Made by a program: the position numbers and the translations under genes. Below, in pieces: positions 40,586-52,008 of a stretch of 64,000 nt of DNA (positions are counted from its first letter, which is position 1; every line of letters starts with the position of its first letter). Source of the stretch: Mycoplasmatota bacterium (lineage in GTDB: Bacteria > Bacillota_I > Bacilli_A > MAG-NZ); the NCBI GenBank assembly GCA_018394315.1, contig CP074575.1:895501-959500 (forward strand), read 5' to 3'. The notes under the pieces are model-generated. The model made no database searches. It saw only the letters and a list, made by a program, of their open reading frames with translations, and had not been told where the DNA came from.

Positions 40586-41956
40586 ATGTTAAAAAATAGG
40601 GTGAAATTAGTTTACGGAATAGGTGGACTAGGAAAAAACATGATGTTTGCGATGAGTACAATCATGAGCATCTATTTAACGGATTATGTAGGTGTATCAC
40701 CAATGTTTGTTGGTGGTCTTGTTTTAGTTGTACGAGCTTGGGATGCAATTAATGATCTTATTATGGGAAACATTGTTGATAATACAAAGAGTAAATGGGG
40801 TAAATTTAGGCCTTGGATATTAACTGGGGCCATTTTGAATGCGATTACTCTTTTATTTTTGTATTATAAGCCTGATTTACCTGTAAATAGTATGAGCATG
40901 TTAATTTATATAACTGTTTTTTACACTCTATGGGGGATGACCTATACTCTTTTAGATATTCCATTCTGGGCTTTAATACCCGCACTTAGTAAAGATCAAA
41001 AAGAAAGAGAAAATCTATCCGTAATTGCGAGAATTTTCAGTAATATTGGACTATTTATTATTGCTTCACCCTATGTAATTATTGTAAAATATCTTGGTGG
41101 TGGAGAATCCGACGCACAAAAACTTAGTGGTTTCTTTCTGTTAGCTTGTATTGTAGCAGGAGTTTTCATAGTGACTCAATTATTGATTGTGATATTTGTA
41201 AGAGAAAACAAGCATGAAACAAAAAATAAAATTACGCTTAAGAAGACTGTAGAAATACTACTAAAAAATGACCAATTACAAGTGATTGTAGTTGCAGTGG
41301 TAGTTTTTAATTTAGTATTATATATAAGTTCTGGTATGGTACATTACTTTTTTAAATATGATGTAGGTGATGAAAATCTAGTTACCCCTTTTGTAGCCAG
41401 TGGAGGAATTTCTATGGTCATTGCATCCATAGTCTATCCAAACTTGTCTAGATTTCTTAATAGGAAAAGAATGTTTCAATTATCAATTATTCTACCTATC
41501 TTGGGTTGTCTTGGTTTGTTCATAGTATCTTTCTTCTTAAAGAATTCATTCATAAGCCTTGTCGCAACTAGTAGTTTAGTGTTTTTTGGTATCGGGTTAT
41601 CAATGATTACTCTTACTATTCTTTTATCCAATGTAGTTGAATATGGAGAATGGAAGTTTGGGGAGAGAACTGAAGGAGTAGTATTTAGTGTCCAGACATT
41701 CATTGTTAAACTTTCAAGCGCCATATCTAGTGGATTGATCGGGATAGGACTTAGTGTTATTGGTTATAAAAAGGACGCTGTTTTGGGTGCAACAACATTA
41801 GTAGGAATGAGAATTATGATGTTTCTGCTACCCATAATTGGTCTGATGTTTGCATTAATTATATTTAATAAACATTTTAAGCTTGACGAGAACACATATG
41901 AAAATATAGTTTCAGATCTTGAAAAGCGTAGTGAAAGAGCTGGTGATTTACTATGA
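40586..41956 (+). CDS. GPH-family sugar:cation symporter
   Basis: The 456-aa protein has twelve membrane helices and the glycoside-pentoside-hexuronide pattern: KLVYGIGGLGKNMMF, RAWDAINDLIMGNIVDNTKSKWGKFRPWIL, and TLLDIPFWALIPALSKDQKERENLSVIARI. The motif WDAINDPxxG is present in the form WDAINDLIMG. Members import sugars with Na+ or H+. The ATG at 40586 is preferred over a GTG nine bases upstream, as GAGTGGGG precedes it; a TATAAT lies at 40550-40555. No sugar catabolic gene is adjacent; it overlaps an EamA exporter gene by four bases. The substrate is unknown. Confidence 0.9.
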   Translation: MLKNRVKLVYGIGGLGKNMMFAMSTIMSIYLTDYVGVSPMFVGGLVLVVRAWDAINDLIMGNIVDNTKSKWGKFRPWILTGAILNAITLLFLYYKPDLPVNSMSMLIYITVFYTLWGMTYTLLDIPFWALIPALSKDQKERENLSVIARIFSNIGLFIIASPYVIIVKYLGGGESDAQKLSGFFLLACIVAGVFIVTQLLIVIFVRENKHETKNKITLKKTVEILLKNDQLQVIVVAVVVFNLVLYISSGMVHYFFKYDVGDENLVTPFVASGGISMVIASIVYPNLSRFLNRKRMFQLSIILPILGCLGLFIVSFFLKNSFISLVATSSLVFFGIGLSMITLTILLSNVVEYGEWKFGERTEGVVFSVQTFIVKLSSAISSGLIGIGLSVIGYKKDAVLGATTLVGMRIMMFLLPIIGLMFALIIFNKHFKLDENTYENIVSDLEKRSERAGDLL

Positions 41957-42849
41957 AAAGATTAGGGTATCTATCTGTATTTGCTACTACCCTTATTTGG
42001 GGATTTTCCTTTGTTAGTATAAAGATTGTTTTAGAAGTATTTACTCCGGTAGGAATAGTCTTCTTTAGATACGCAATTGCTTCATTATTTTTTTTGTTTA
42101 TGATGATTAAAAATAAAGAGAGCTTCAAATTAAGAAAAGAGGATATATTCTTATTGATTGCAAGTTCATTACTTGGTGTTGTATTATATTTCTATGCGGA
42201 GAGTAAGGGAATAGATTTATTAAATGCTTCATCAGCTTCTATAATTTTGTCATTAGTCCCTTTAGTAATAATGATTTCCAATTACTTTATTCATAAAGAA
42301 AGATTATCTAAAACTAAAACACTTGCGATTTTAGCTTCAGTATTAGGCGTAATCATATTATTTGTTAATGACTTGAGTTTTACCAAAGAAAGCTTTATTG
42401 GATATGTTTTTATGATTTTAGCTGTATTCTTATGGGCATTTTATTCGGAATCGTCTTCAAGATTAACCAAAAAATATTCTGAGTTAAAAACTACATCGTT
42501 TCAAGCATTTATTGCTTTATTAATCTTTGCACCACTTATGTTATTTCAAGATATTAATTATTCTATAGTTACTTTATTACATTGGATGAATATACTGTTT
42601 TTAGGTTTAATTTCATCTGCGATAGGATTTTTCTTATATGTTTATTCAATTAAGAAAATAGGTGCAACTGAAACAGGTCTTTTCGTGAATTTCATCCCTG
42701 CGGTAACATTTTTATTTGGATTTATAATTCTAGATGAACAGTTACAGGTCAATCAAATTCTTGGTGGATTAATTATAATAATTGCGATGACAGTGTCAGT
42801 TATTGATGACTTGAAAACGAAAGAAAAATATTCTCTAGAATTGTCTTGA
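41953..42849 (+). CDS. EamA-family (DMT) membrane transporter
   Basis: The 298-aa protein has ten membrane helices in two EamA repeats. It starts YLSVFATTLIWGFSFVSIKIVLEVFTPVGIVFFRYAIAS, has YFYAESKGIDLLNASSASIILSLVPLVIMI, and a second repeat ending GLFVNFIPAVTFLFGFIILDEQLQVNQILGGLIIIIA. Drug/metabolite transporters of this type export amino acids or other metabolites. It overlaps the GPH gene by four bases (ATGA), so the two form an operon. Its downstream region holds the cobalamin-riboswitch promoter. The substrate cannot be told. Confidence 0.9.
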   Translation: MKRLGYLSVFATTLIWGFSFVSIKIVLEVFTPVGIVFFRYAIASLFFLFMMIKNKESFKLRKEDIFLLIASSLLGVVLYFYAESKGIDLLNASSASIILSLVPLVIMISNYFIHKERLSKTKTLAILASVLGVIILFVNDLSFTKESFIGYVFMILAVFLWAFYSESSSRLTKKYSELKTTSFQAFIALLIFAPLMLFQDINYSIVTLLHWMNILFLGLISSAIGFFLYVYSIKKIGATETGLFVNFIPAVTFLFGFIILDEQLQVNQILGGLIIIIAMTVSVIDDLKTKEKYSLELS

Positions 42850-42873
42850 CTATTGAATCATAGAATGTATAAT
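42846..42873 (+). promoter_or_regulatory. Promoter of the cobalamin-riboswitch transcript
   Basis: TTGACT (42846-42851) and TATAAT (42868-42873) are 16 bases apart. It starts inside the end of the EamA gene. Confidence 0.8.
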
Positions 42874-42881
42874 AAGAATGA

Positions 42882-43026
42882 GTTTTGGTGTTGTTACTTA
42901 ATAAGGAATTAGGTTAGAATCCTAAGCTGTCCCAGCAACCGTGATACTGACGAAATCTCAAATACCACTGCACTAGCGGGAAGGTGAGAAAGTAGGATGA
43001 AGTTAAGTCGGTAGACTTGCCAAAAC
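42882..43026 (+). ncRNA. Cobalamin (B12) riboswitch
   Basis: The element has P1 arms GTTTTGG and CCAAAAC, the core GGAATTAGGTTAGAATCC, the CCCAGCAACCG segment, the GAAAGTAGGATGAAG stretch and the conserved B12 box GTCGGTAGACTTGCC. These elements are in the right order and spacing for the adenosylcobalamin class. It lies between a good promoter and two hairpins ending in T-runs before a DUF4430 lipoprotein gene. When cobalamin is abundant it should stop transcription of the downstream uptake genes. The exact corrinoid preference (Ado- or methyl-type) cannot be read from sequence alone. Confidence 0.93.
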
Positions 43027-43052
43027 AATTGATGTCTCCTGGGTTTGAGAAG

Positions 43053-43118
43053 AATCATCAAAAGTGGTTTCTTTTGATAGATTTTTAACTCACACGCAAG
43101 AGTGTGAGTTTTTTTCAT
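43053..43118 (+). terminator. Riboswitch expression platform: two tandem terminators
   Basis: Hairpin one (ATCATCAAAAG with CTTTTGATAGAT, then TTTTT) is followed by hairpin two (AACTCACAC with GTGTGAGTT, loop GCAAGA, then seven T). One or both should respond to the aptamer upstream. Confidence 0.85.
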
Positions 43119-43151
43119 TTTAGGAGCAAAACTTAGAGAAGGAGAAGATTT

Positions 43152-43523
43152 ATGAAAAGAGTTTGGTTAGCGTTATTGTTAAGTTTTGCATTAGTAGGTT
43201 GTACGAATGGAACAGAAGGGGAAAAGTGTATCACGGTAGAGGTAGTATATACTGATGAAGATATCGATGATGACATTGAATTCTGTACTGATTCAGAGTT
43301 CTTGCTTGGAGCACTAGAAGAGAATAAAGAAGAATTAGGTTTAGAAACTAAGGATTTTGATTTTGGTACTAGTGTTACAGGATTAAAAAATTATAATTTT
43401 GAAACACTTAACCTAAAGTATTACTGGGCTATTTATGTCAATGGTGAATATGGACTATTCGGAGCTTCAGACCAACCAGTAAATGACGGGGATGTGTTCA
43501 AATTTGAAGCCACTGCATGGTAG
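43152..43523 (+). CDS. DUF4430 lipoprotein (probable corrinoid-capture protein)
   Basis: The 123-aa protein has a lipobox (LSFALVGC, Cys at about residue 17) and a compact DUF4430/transcobalamin-C-like domain. Its end, YYWAIYVNGEYGLFGASDQPVNDGDVFKFEA, is the typical segment of that domain. Such domains occur in proteins that bind cobalamin or other ligands at the cell surface. It lies immediately downstream of a cobalamin riboswitch and overlaps the ECF S component gene, so capture of corrinoids for that transporter is the simplest role. GAAGGAGAAG precedes the ATG. Binding specificity is inferred from the riboswitch. Confidence 0.85.
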   Translation: MKRVWLALLLSFALVGCTNGTEGEKCITVEVVYTDEDIDDDIEFCTDSEFLLGALEENKEELGLETKDFDFGTSVTGLKNYNFETLNLKYYWAIYVNGEYGLFGASDQPVNDGDVFKFEATAW

Positions 43524-44025
43524 TGTTAGAGAAATTGTATTAATTAGTACTCTATCGATTCTCATTACTGTGGGAAAATTGACATTAGCTAGTATCCCAA
43601 ATATTGAAGTAGTTTCGTTTTTGTTCATAACTTATGCGGTTGTGGTTGGATTTAAAAGAACTATGCTTATATCAATAGTGTTTACGACTACAGAAATATT
43701 GATTTGGGGATTTGGTATTTGGACATTTGGATATTACATGTTTTGGCCGTTGCTTGTTGTTATTGCTAGCGTTTTAGACACTAAAATAAAAAGAACAATC
43801 GGATGGGCAATTGTATCTGGATTATTTGGTTTATCATTTGGATTACTGTTTGCAATCTATTCTGCACCATTAACAGGAGTAAATGTCTTTGCTTATTGGA
43901 TGAGTGGAATTAGTTTTGATGTAATTCATATGATAGGTAACTTTGTAGTTATGTTAGTACTATTTAATCCTATTAAGAGCGTGTTGGAGAGACAAATTCA
44001 GAAATGGAATATTAATAAAATATAA
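43483..44025 (+). CDS. ECF transporter S component (probable cobalamin uptake)
   Basis: The product has about 170-180 aa with five or six membrane helices (REIVLISTLSILITVGKLT, VSFLFITYAVVVGFKRTMLIS, WPLLVVIASVLD). It looks like S components of ECF transporters such as CbrT or CblT. It needs the shared EcfAAT module, which is not in this window. The start is uncertain: ATG at 43483 or 43492, or TTG at 43504, all inside the DUF4430 gene, with only a weak GGGG nearby. The overlap implies translational coupling. Riboswitch control supports cobalamin or a corrinoid as substrate. A good terminator follows. Confidence 0.82.
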   Translation: MTGMCSNLKPLHGSVREIVLISTLSILITVGKLTLASIPNIEVVSFLFITYAVVVGFKRTMLISIVFTTTEILIWGFGIWTFGYYMFWPLLVVIASVLDTKIKRTIGWAIVSGLFGLSFGLLFAIYSAPLTGVNVFAYWMSGISFDVIHMIGNFVVMLVLFNPIKSVLERQIQKWNINKI

Positions 44026-44064
44026 TAAAACTTGTCTGTTAAGGAACGAGGTCAAATTATAATT

Positions 44065-44100
44065 AGGTATCATTCTGTTTGTTGAATGGTACCTTTTTTG
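44065..44100 (+). terminator. Terminator after the ECF S component gene
   Basis: AGGTATCATTC pairs with GAATGGTACCT (one wobble) around TGTTTGTT, then six T residues. Confidence 0.9.
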
Positions 44101-44341
44101 TAAGTTATGAGGTAGAAAACTCTATTTGTTTGACTCTAGGAAAAGAACTTCTTTTTCGGATACTGAAAAGTTGCTAATTCAAGTTAGATAGTAGGATGAA
44201 GTAATAGTTGTATCGGAAATCATTATGTTTCCCTTACTGTATATTGATTCATCGACAAGATTCGTATATTATGGAATTGTGCAAAAAGTAAGGAAAATAC
44301 ACAAAAATGTTGACTATTTTATATATAAAAGGGGTGTGTTG
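44101..44341. other. Intergenic stretch without a clear gene
   Basis: About 240 bases without a supported gene. A 13-base piece, AGTAGGATGAAGT (44190-44202), repeats a segment of the cobalamin riboswitch at 42991-43003, perhaps a decayed element. A TTGACT near 44310 may belong to the promoter of the next gene. Confidence 0.35.
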
Positions 44342-45100
44342 ATGAATAAAAATAATCGTTATCATTCAATTGTAATATTCATAGTACCTGCATTACGAAC
44401 AACATTATTTATTGCTGCAGGAATTCTTCTAGGTAATCTTCCTCCTTTTAGAGGGAGGAATTTGAGAGATGCTTCAAGTTGGTGGGGATTGTTATGTGTA
44501 GTTGTTAACATTATTACAATTATCATTCTTCTTATCTTAACTAAACGTGATGGAAAAACCTTTAAAGATTTAATTAATCATAATCCAGATAAGAAGAAGA
44601 CGCTAAAAGAAATTAAAATAGCGATTCCAATGATGTTATTATTAGGAATAGGAGGTCTTTGGGGATTTTCTTATTTAGTCTACGGATACATGCCCGTGAC
44701 AAATACACAGCCACTACCTATTTGGGCAGCAATTTTAGTGCTAATACTTCTTCCTATTACTATTGTTTTTGCTGAAATCCCTCTATATCTAGGCTACTGT
44801 GCTCCGGGAATAAAAAATATAACAAAAAATGAAGTTTTATCAATTGCTTATCCATTGTTTTTCTATGCGTTACAACATAGTTTTATTCCACTACTTTTTG
44901 ATTATAAACATATATTATCAAGATTTTTAGTGTTTATTCCACTTCTAGCAATAATTGGAATATGGTATTATAAGAAAAAAGATCTACTACCTTTAATGAT
45001 TGGACATGGTTTGTTAGATACTTTAACTGTAATACAAATCTTGTTGGTATCAATATATCCTTCTATCTATGAAATGATGCGTTCTGCCAGTGTAGGGTAA
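44342..45100 (+). CDS. CPBP-like intramembrane protein with degenerate motifs
   Basis: The 252-aa protein has about seven membrane helices and the layout of the CPBP/ABI group (Rce1-like). Motif 1 is AEIPLYLGY in place of EExxxR, motif 2 is FYALQHSFIP with the His, and motif 3 is MIGHGLLDT with the second His. Active family members use the Glu and His residues to hold zinc for prenyl-protein or bacteriocin-immunity proteolysis. Here only one Glu of the first motif is present and the Arg is replaced, so activity is doubtful. The ATG at 44342 follows AAGGGGTG. A hairpin follows the gene. It stands alone with no bacteriocin gene nearby. Confidence 0.7.
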   Translation: MNKNNRYHSIVIFIVPALRTTLFIAAGILLGNLPPFRGRNLRDASSWWGLLCVVVNIITIIILLILTKRDGKTFKDLINHNPDKKKTLKEIKIAIPMMLLLGIGGLWGFSYLVYGYMPVTNTQPLPIWAAILVLILLPITIVFAEIPLYLGYCAPGIKNITKNEVLSIAYPLFFYALQHSFIPLLFDYKHILSRFLVFIPLLAIIGIWYYKKKDLLPLMIGHGLLDTLTVIQILLVSIYPSIYEMMRSASVG

Positions 45101-45143
45101 ATGATATCTTCTAGAAACAAATAAATATCAATAGTAAAAATAA

Positions 45144-45172
45144 AACTCGCTCAATTAAGAGCGAGTTATTTT
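45144..45172 (+). terminator. Terminator after the CPBP-like gene
   Basis: AACTCGCTC and GAGCGAGTT form a perfect 9-bp stem with an AATTAA loop, followed by ATTTT. Confidence 0.8.
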
Positions 45173-45200
45173 AAAAAAAAACGGGATTTTCATCCCAATT
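45172..45200 (-). terminator. Terminator of cspA (minus strand)
   Basis: On the minus strand GGGAT-GAAA-ATCCC is followed by GTTTTTTTTT. It stops cspA transcription converging on the CPBP-like gene. Confidence 0.8.
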
Positions 45201-45201
45201 T

Positions 45202-45399
45202 TTATAATTTAACGATATTTGTTGCTTGAGGTCCACGGTCATTAACTTCGATGTCAAACTCAACTGCTTGACCTTCTTCTAAAGTTTTATAACCATCACC
45301 TGTGATATTTGAAAAGTGTGCAAACACTTCTTTCCCATCTTCGGCAGTGATAAATCCATAACCTTTTTCTCCGTTAAACCATTTTACAGTTCCATTCAT
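45202..45399 (-). CDS. cspA: Cold shock protein (CspA family)
   Basis: The 65-aa protein is a single cold-shock domain: [30 protein letters not shown], with the RNP1 (KGYGFI) and RNP2 (VFAHF) motifs that bind single-stranded RNA and DNA. It acts as an RNA chaperone. The AAGGAGAA ribosome site lies about 12 bases before the ATG, a little far. It is a monocistronic minus-strand gene ended by its own terminator, in a long AT-rich region that also carries the pyr promoter on the other strand. Whether it is cold induced is not visible. Confidence 0.95.
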   Translation of the reverse strand: MNGTVKWFNGEKGYGFITAEDGKEVFAHFSNITGDGYKTLEEGQAVEFDIEVNDRGPQATNIVKL

Positions 45400-45457
45400 A
45401 AAATAAAAATTCTCCTTTTTTGTTATGTAATCATTATATACTAATAATTATCAAAAG

Positions 45458-45547
45458 AAAAGCACTAATTATAGTTTTATGTATTTTATTGTAAAAAGTG
45501 TCATAATTTTAAGTTTTTTAATAATTATGGTGCTTTTATTAGGTGAT
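45458..45547. repeat. Long inverted repeat upstream of cspA
   Basis: AAAAGCAC-TA-ATTAT near 45458-45472 is mirrored by ATAATTATGGTGCTTTT at 45531-45547, about 60 bases apart, with small mismatches. It lies in the cspA leader or promoter region. It could be a stem in the cspA leader RNA or the ends of a small mobile element. The rest of 45420-45720 holds nothing that I can name. Confidence 0.4.
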
Positions 45548-45720
45548 GAGCTGTCTTGTGATTGAAAGTATTGTTAATAAAAATATATATGGACGAATGA
45601 AATATAGGATGGTAGTATATTAATATTGTTAATGATGAAACTAATAGTAACTAGAAATAAAATACGACGGTGCTATTATTTAATTGGATAAATTAAATTT
45701 TATTTATTTTGAAAATACTC

Positions 45721-45748
45721 TTGCTTATAATAAAAATTAGAGTATAAT
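45721..45748 (+). promoter_or_regulatory. Promoter of the pyr operon
   Basis: TTGCTT (45721-45726) and TATAAT (45743-45748) are 16 bases apart; the transcript should begin near 45755. Confidence 0.8.
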
Positions 45749-45764
45749 ATGAATGATAGTACTT

Positions 45765-45863
45765 TTAAAGTAGTCCAGAGAGGCTAAAAAGGGAATATAC
45801 TCAATCAATTACTTATATAGGAAAAGTATACCCTTTAGTTATGGACTAAAGGTTTTTTTTTAT
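45765..45863 (+). promoter_or_regulatory. PyrR-dependent attenuator of the pyr operon
   Basis: The leader contains AGTCCAGAGAGGCTAAAAAGG (45772-45792), the conserved PyrR-binding loop and stem, and ends with a terminator: CCTTTAGT (45832-45839) and ACTAAAGG (45845-45852) followed by nine or more T. In Bacillus, PyrR with UMP holds the first stem so that the terminator forms; without it an antiterminator pairs instead. The pyrR gene is second in this operon, so the loop of control is closed. Confidence 0.93.
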
Positions 45864-45879
45864 GATAATGGAGGGTAAA

Positions 45880-46749
45880 ATGAAAAATTTATTTAAACTA
45901 AGTGAATTAAGTATTGAAGAAATTCATAGTATTTTGGATGAAGCAGAAGGATTTGCAAATGGTAAAACATGGGATGGAGTAAAAGGAAAGAAGATTGCTA
46001 ATTTATTCTTTGAACCATCAACAAGAACACATTATAGTTTTATTGTTGCAGAGCAGAATTTAGGTATCGTAGACACTAACTTTAATACAGAGGCGTCAAG
46101 TGTAAAAAAAGGTGAGACATTATATGATACATTAAAAACTTTTGAAATGATTGGATTCGATGGATTAGTTGTTAGACATCCTGCAAATAATTATTTTAAA
46201 CAATTGGATGGAATTAATATTCCAATTATGTCTGGTGGAGATGGAACTGGAAATCATCCAACACAAAGTTTATTGGATTTATTAACAATCAAACAAGAAT
46301 TTGGATCATTTGAAGGATTGAAAATAGCTATAGTAGGAGATATTAGACACTCACGTGTTGCTCATACTAATATTGAAGTTATGAAGAGATTAGGTATGAA
46401 TGTGTTTGTATCAGGACCAAAGGAGTTTGATGATAGAAGTGCTGACTATTTAGAGTTTGAAGAAGTAATAAAAGAAATGGATATCATTATGCTTTTAAGA
46501 GTTCAATATGAAAGACATGGCTATAACATGACACTATCTAAAGAAGAGTATCATGCTGAATATGGAATTACTATGGAGCGAGTAAACCAAATGAAAGATG
46601 AAGCAATTATTATGCATCCTGCACCTTATAATAGAGGAACTGAGATTGCGGATGAAGTAGTAGAGTGCAGTAAATCTAGAATTATGAAACAAATGGCTAA
46701 CGGTGTGTATACACGAATGGCTGTTATTAAAAGAGCATTCAGCGAATAG
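45880..46749 (+). CDS. pyrB: Aspartate carbamoyltransferase catalytic subunit
   Basis: The 289-aa protein shows FFEPSTRTHYSF (carbamoyl-phosphate loop), SSVKKGETLYDTLKTFE with the catalytic Lys, HPTQSLLDLLTI and HPAPYNRGTEI. It joins carbamoyl phosphate and aspartate in pyrimidine synthesis. There is no regulatory pyrI gene, as in Bacillus, and control is by the PyrR attenuator directly upstream. The ATG at 45880 follows GGAGGG; an ATG 18 bases earlier lacks a site. Carbamoyl-phosphate synthase is not encoded in this operon. Confidence 0.95.
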   Translation: MKNLFKLSELSIEEIHSILDEAEGFANGKTWDGVKGKKIANLFFEPSTRTHYSFIVAEQNLGIVDTNFNTEASSVKKGETLYDTLKTFEMIGFDGLVVRHPANNYFKQLDGINIPIMSGGDGTGNHPTQSLLDLLTIKQEFGSFEGLKIAIVGDIRHSRVAHTNIEVMKRLGMNVFVSGPKEFDDRSADYLEFEEVIKEMDIIMLLRVQYERHGYNMTLSKEEYHAEYGITMERVNQMKDEAIIMHPAPYNRGTEIADEVVECSKSRIMKQMANGVYTRMAVIKRAFSE

Positions 46750-47274
<525 letters not shown>

Positions 47275-47286
47275 GGGGGTCGTATT

Positions 47287-48544
47287 ATGAAGATTCTCTT
47301 AAAGAATGGGAGGATATTGGAAAAAGAATTAGTAGAAATAGACATGCTAATAGTAGATAGTGTTATTCAAGAAATTAGTGAAAATATAGAAATTAAACCT
47401 GACTATGATGTTTATGATTTAAGGGGGAATTTTATTTCTCCAGGATTTATTGATATGCATGTTCATCTAAGAGAGCCGGGATTTGAGCATAAAGAAACTA
47501 TTGAAACTGGTACAATGGCTGCAGCTAGAGGTGGATATACTACAATATGCCCTATGCCAAACATCTCACCGGTTCCTGATACAGTTGAAAAGGTTGATAA
47601 ATATTTAAAGTTAATAGAAGAGAAAGCCAGAGTTCGTGTTTTACCATATGCATCTATTACTCTTCAAGCAAGTGAACAAGGAGAAGTAGTTGATATGGAA
47701 AGACTCAGAGGAAAAGTATGTGGATTTTCTAATGACGGTGTTGGGATTCAGAGTGCAAAGTTGATGTATGAAGCCATGCAAACTGCTAATAAGTATGAAT
47801 CATTAATTGCTGCTCATTGTGAGGATGAATCATTACTTTTTGGAGGATATGTACACCGTGGTCTAAAAAGTGAGCGTGAAGGATGGAAAGGCATTACATC
47901 TTTAAGTGAAAGTATTCAAATAGCTCGAGATGTTTTGATTGCTGAAGAAACAAATTCAAGATATCACGTTTGCCACATATCTACCAAAGAGGGTGTGAGA
48001 ATTGTAAAGGAAGCAAAAGAAAGGGGTCTAAAAGTCACTTGTGAAGTTACGCCTCATCATCTGCTTCTTGTTGATAATGATGTACAGAATACTAATTATA
48101 AAATGAATCCTCCTTTACGAGGAGTAGATGATAAATACTCATTAATTAAAGCATTAGTGGATGGTACGATTGATGTAATAGCTACAGATCATGCACCTCA
48201 TGCCGATTTTGAGAAGGAATTAGGGATGGATAGAGCTCCATTTGGAATTGTTGGTTTAGAAACGGCGTTCCCTTTAATTTATACATATTTAATTAAAACT
48301 AATATGGCTACACTAAGCGATGCAATAAAGTGGTTTAGCTTAAACCCAGCTAAAATATTAAATTTAGAATCAGGAAAATTAAGAGAAGGTAGAATCGCTG
48401 ATTTAACAATAATAGATTTACATAGTAAGAAGAAAATTAAGCGAAGTAAATTTCATTCGAAAGGAAAGAACACACCATTTGATGGATGGGAATGTTACGG
48501 TTGGCCTGTAATGACTATCGTAGGTGGGAATGTTGTATATAAAG

Positions 48545-48570
<26 letters not shown>
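47287..48570 (+). CDS. pyrC: Dihydroorotase
   Basis: The 427-aa protein is a type I dihydroorotase. It holds the metal-site FIDMHVHLREPGFEHKETIETGTMAAARGGYTTICPMPN near residue 55, and the later HCEDESLL, CHISTKEGVRI, EVTPHHLLL and ATDHAPH motifs. It cyclises carbamoyl aspartate. AAGGGGGTC precedes the ATG. It overlaps the pyrK start by 26 bases. Zinc ligands and the catalytic Asp (DHAPH) are all present. Confidence 0.95.
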
Positions 48571-50869
<2,299 letters not shown>

Positions 50870-50880
<11 letters not shown>

Positions 50881-51499
50881 AATTGCTAAGTTATTATTAG
50901 AAATAAAAGCAGTGTTTCTAAGTCCAAATGAGCCTTTTACTTGGGCGAGTGGAATCAAGTCACCAATTTATTGTGATAATAGATTAACTTTGTCTTACCC
51001 AAAAGTAAGAGACGAAGTTGAGAATGGATTAAAAACACTTATTGAAGAACATTATCCTGATGTGGATGTAATAATGGGTACATCGACTGCAGGAATAGCA
51101 CATGCTGCAATTGTGGCAGATAAAATGAACTTACCAATGGGATATGTAAGGGGTAGTCAAAAGACCCATGGAAGAACAAATCAAATAGAAGGTAAAGTCA
51201 ATCCTAGTGATAAAGTTGTGGTTGTTGAGGATTTGATATCTACTGCTGGAAGTGTACTAGAAGTAGTAGATACTTTAAAAGAAGCTGGCGCAACTGTTTT
51301 AGGAATTGCTTCAATATTCACATATGGACTTAAGAAGAGTATTGATAGACTAAATCAAGCTAATGTTAAGAATGTTTCACTATCTAATTTTGATGCTTTA
51401 GTTAGCGTAGCAGTTGATGAGAGCTATATAAAAGAAGAAGATCAAAAGAAATTACTTCAATTTAGAGGGGATCCAAGCGACCCAAGCTGGTTGAAATAG
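50870..51499 (+). CDS. pyrE: Orotate phosphoribosyltransferase
   Basis: The 209-aa protein has the OPRT motifs FTWASGIKSPIYCDNR, a flexible-loop RGSQKTHGRTNQIEG with the catalytic Lys and His, and the PRPP motif VVVVEDLISTAGSVLE. It makes OMP from orotate and PRPP. GTGAGG lies ten bases before the ATG at 50870; an in-frame ATG 27 bases upstream has no site. It is the last pyr gene; no strong terminator is visible before the receiver-protein gene. Confidence 0.95.
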
Positions 51500-51614
51500 G
51501 TCGAAACTTGGAGTTATTTGTCTATTTGTGAAATAAGAATATAAATCGTTCGACAATCTATTTATTTTCACAACATCTTTTGCTAAAATGTATCTTACCA
51601 AGGGGGAAGTATTT

Positions 51615-52004
51615 ATGGAGAATGACACTAGCTACGACTTTTCGCACTTGAGGGTCCTTTATGTAGAGGATACAAGTGCGTTCAGGACTTTAATGAGAAG
51701 TATATTTGAGTATTTAAAGATTTCTAATTATGACATTGTTGACAATGGCATGGAAGCGATCGAATATACATATAATAAAGAATACGACCTAATAATTATG
51801 GATGTTGATATGCCTGTACTTAATGGGCATGAAGCAAGTAGCATTATTCAAAAAAAACTTGAAGTTGAAACACCGATATATGTATGCACGACAGAGGATA
51901 CCGATAAATCTAGTATTTTGTCTAAAAATGATTATACGGATTTGATTCCAAAACCATTTCATTTTACTGATTTAGTACGAGTCTTTGAAAAAAATATTCG
52001 ATAA
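51615..52004 (+). CDS. Stand-alone response-regulator receiver protein
   Basis: The 129-aa protein is a single CheY-like receiver domain. It has acidic residues in LYVEDTSAFRTL, the phospho-acceptor Asp in DLIIMDVDMPVLNGHE, a Thr in CTTEDTD and the Lys in LIPKPF. There is no output domain, so it acts through a partner. The ATG follows AGGGGGAAG. No histidine kinase is in the window. It has its own terminator. Candidate roles are chemotaxis-like control or a phosphorelay; neither is supported by neighbours. Confidence 0.92.
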   Translation: MENDTSYDFSHLRVLYVEDTSAFRTLMRSIFEYLKISNYDIVDNGMEAIEYTYNKEYDLIIMDVDMPVLNGHEASSIIQKKLEVETPIYVCTTEDTDKSSILSKNDYTDLIPKPFHFTDLVRVFEKNIR

Positions 52005-52008
52005 ATAA

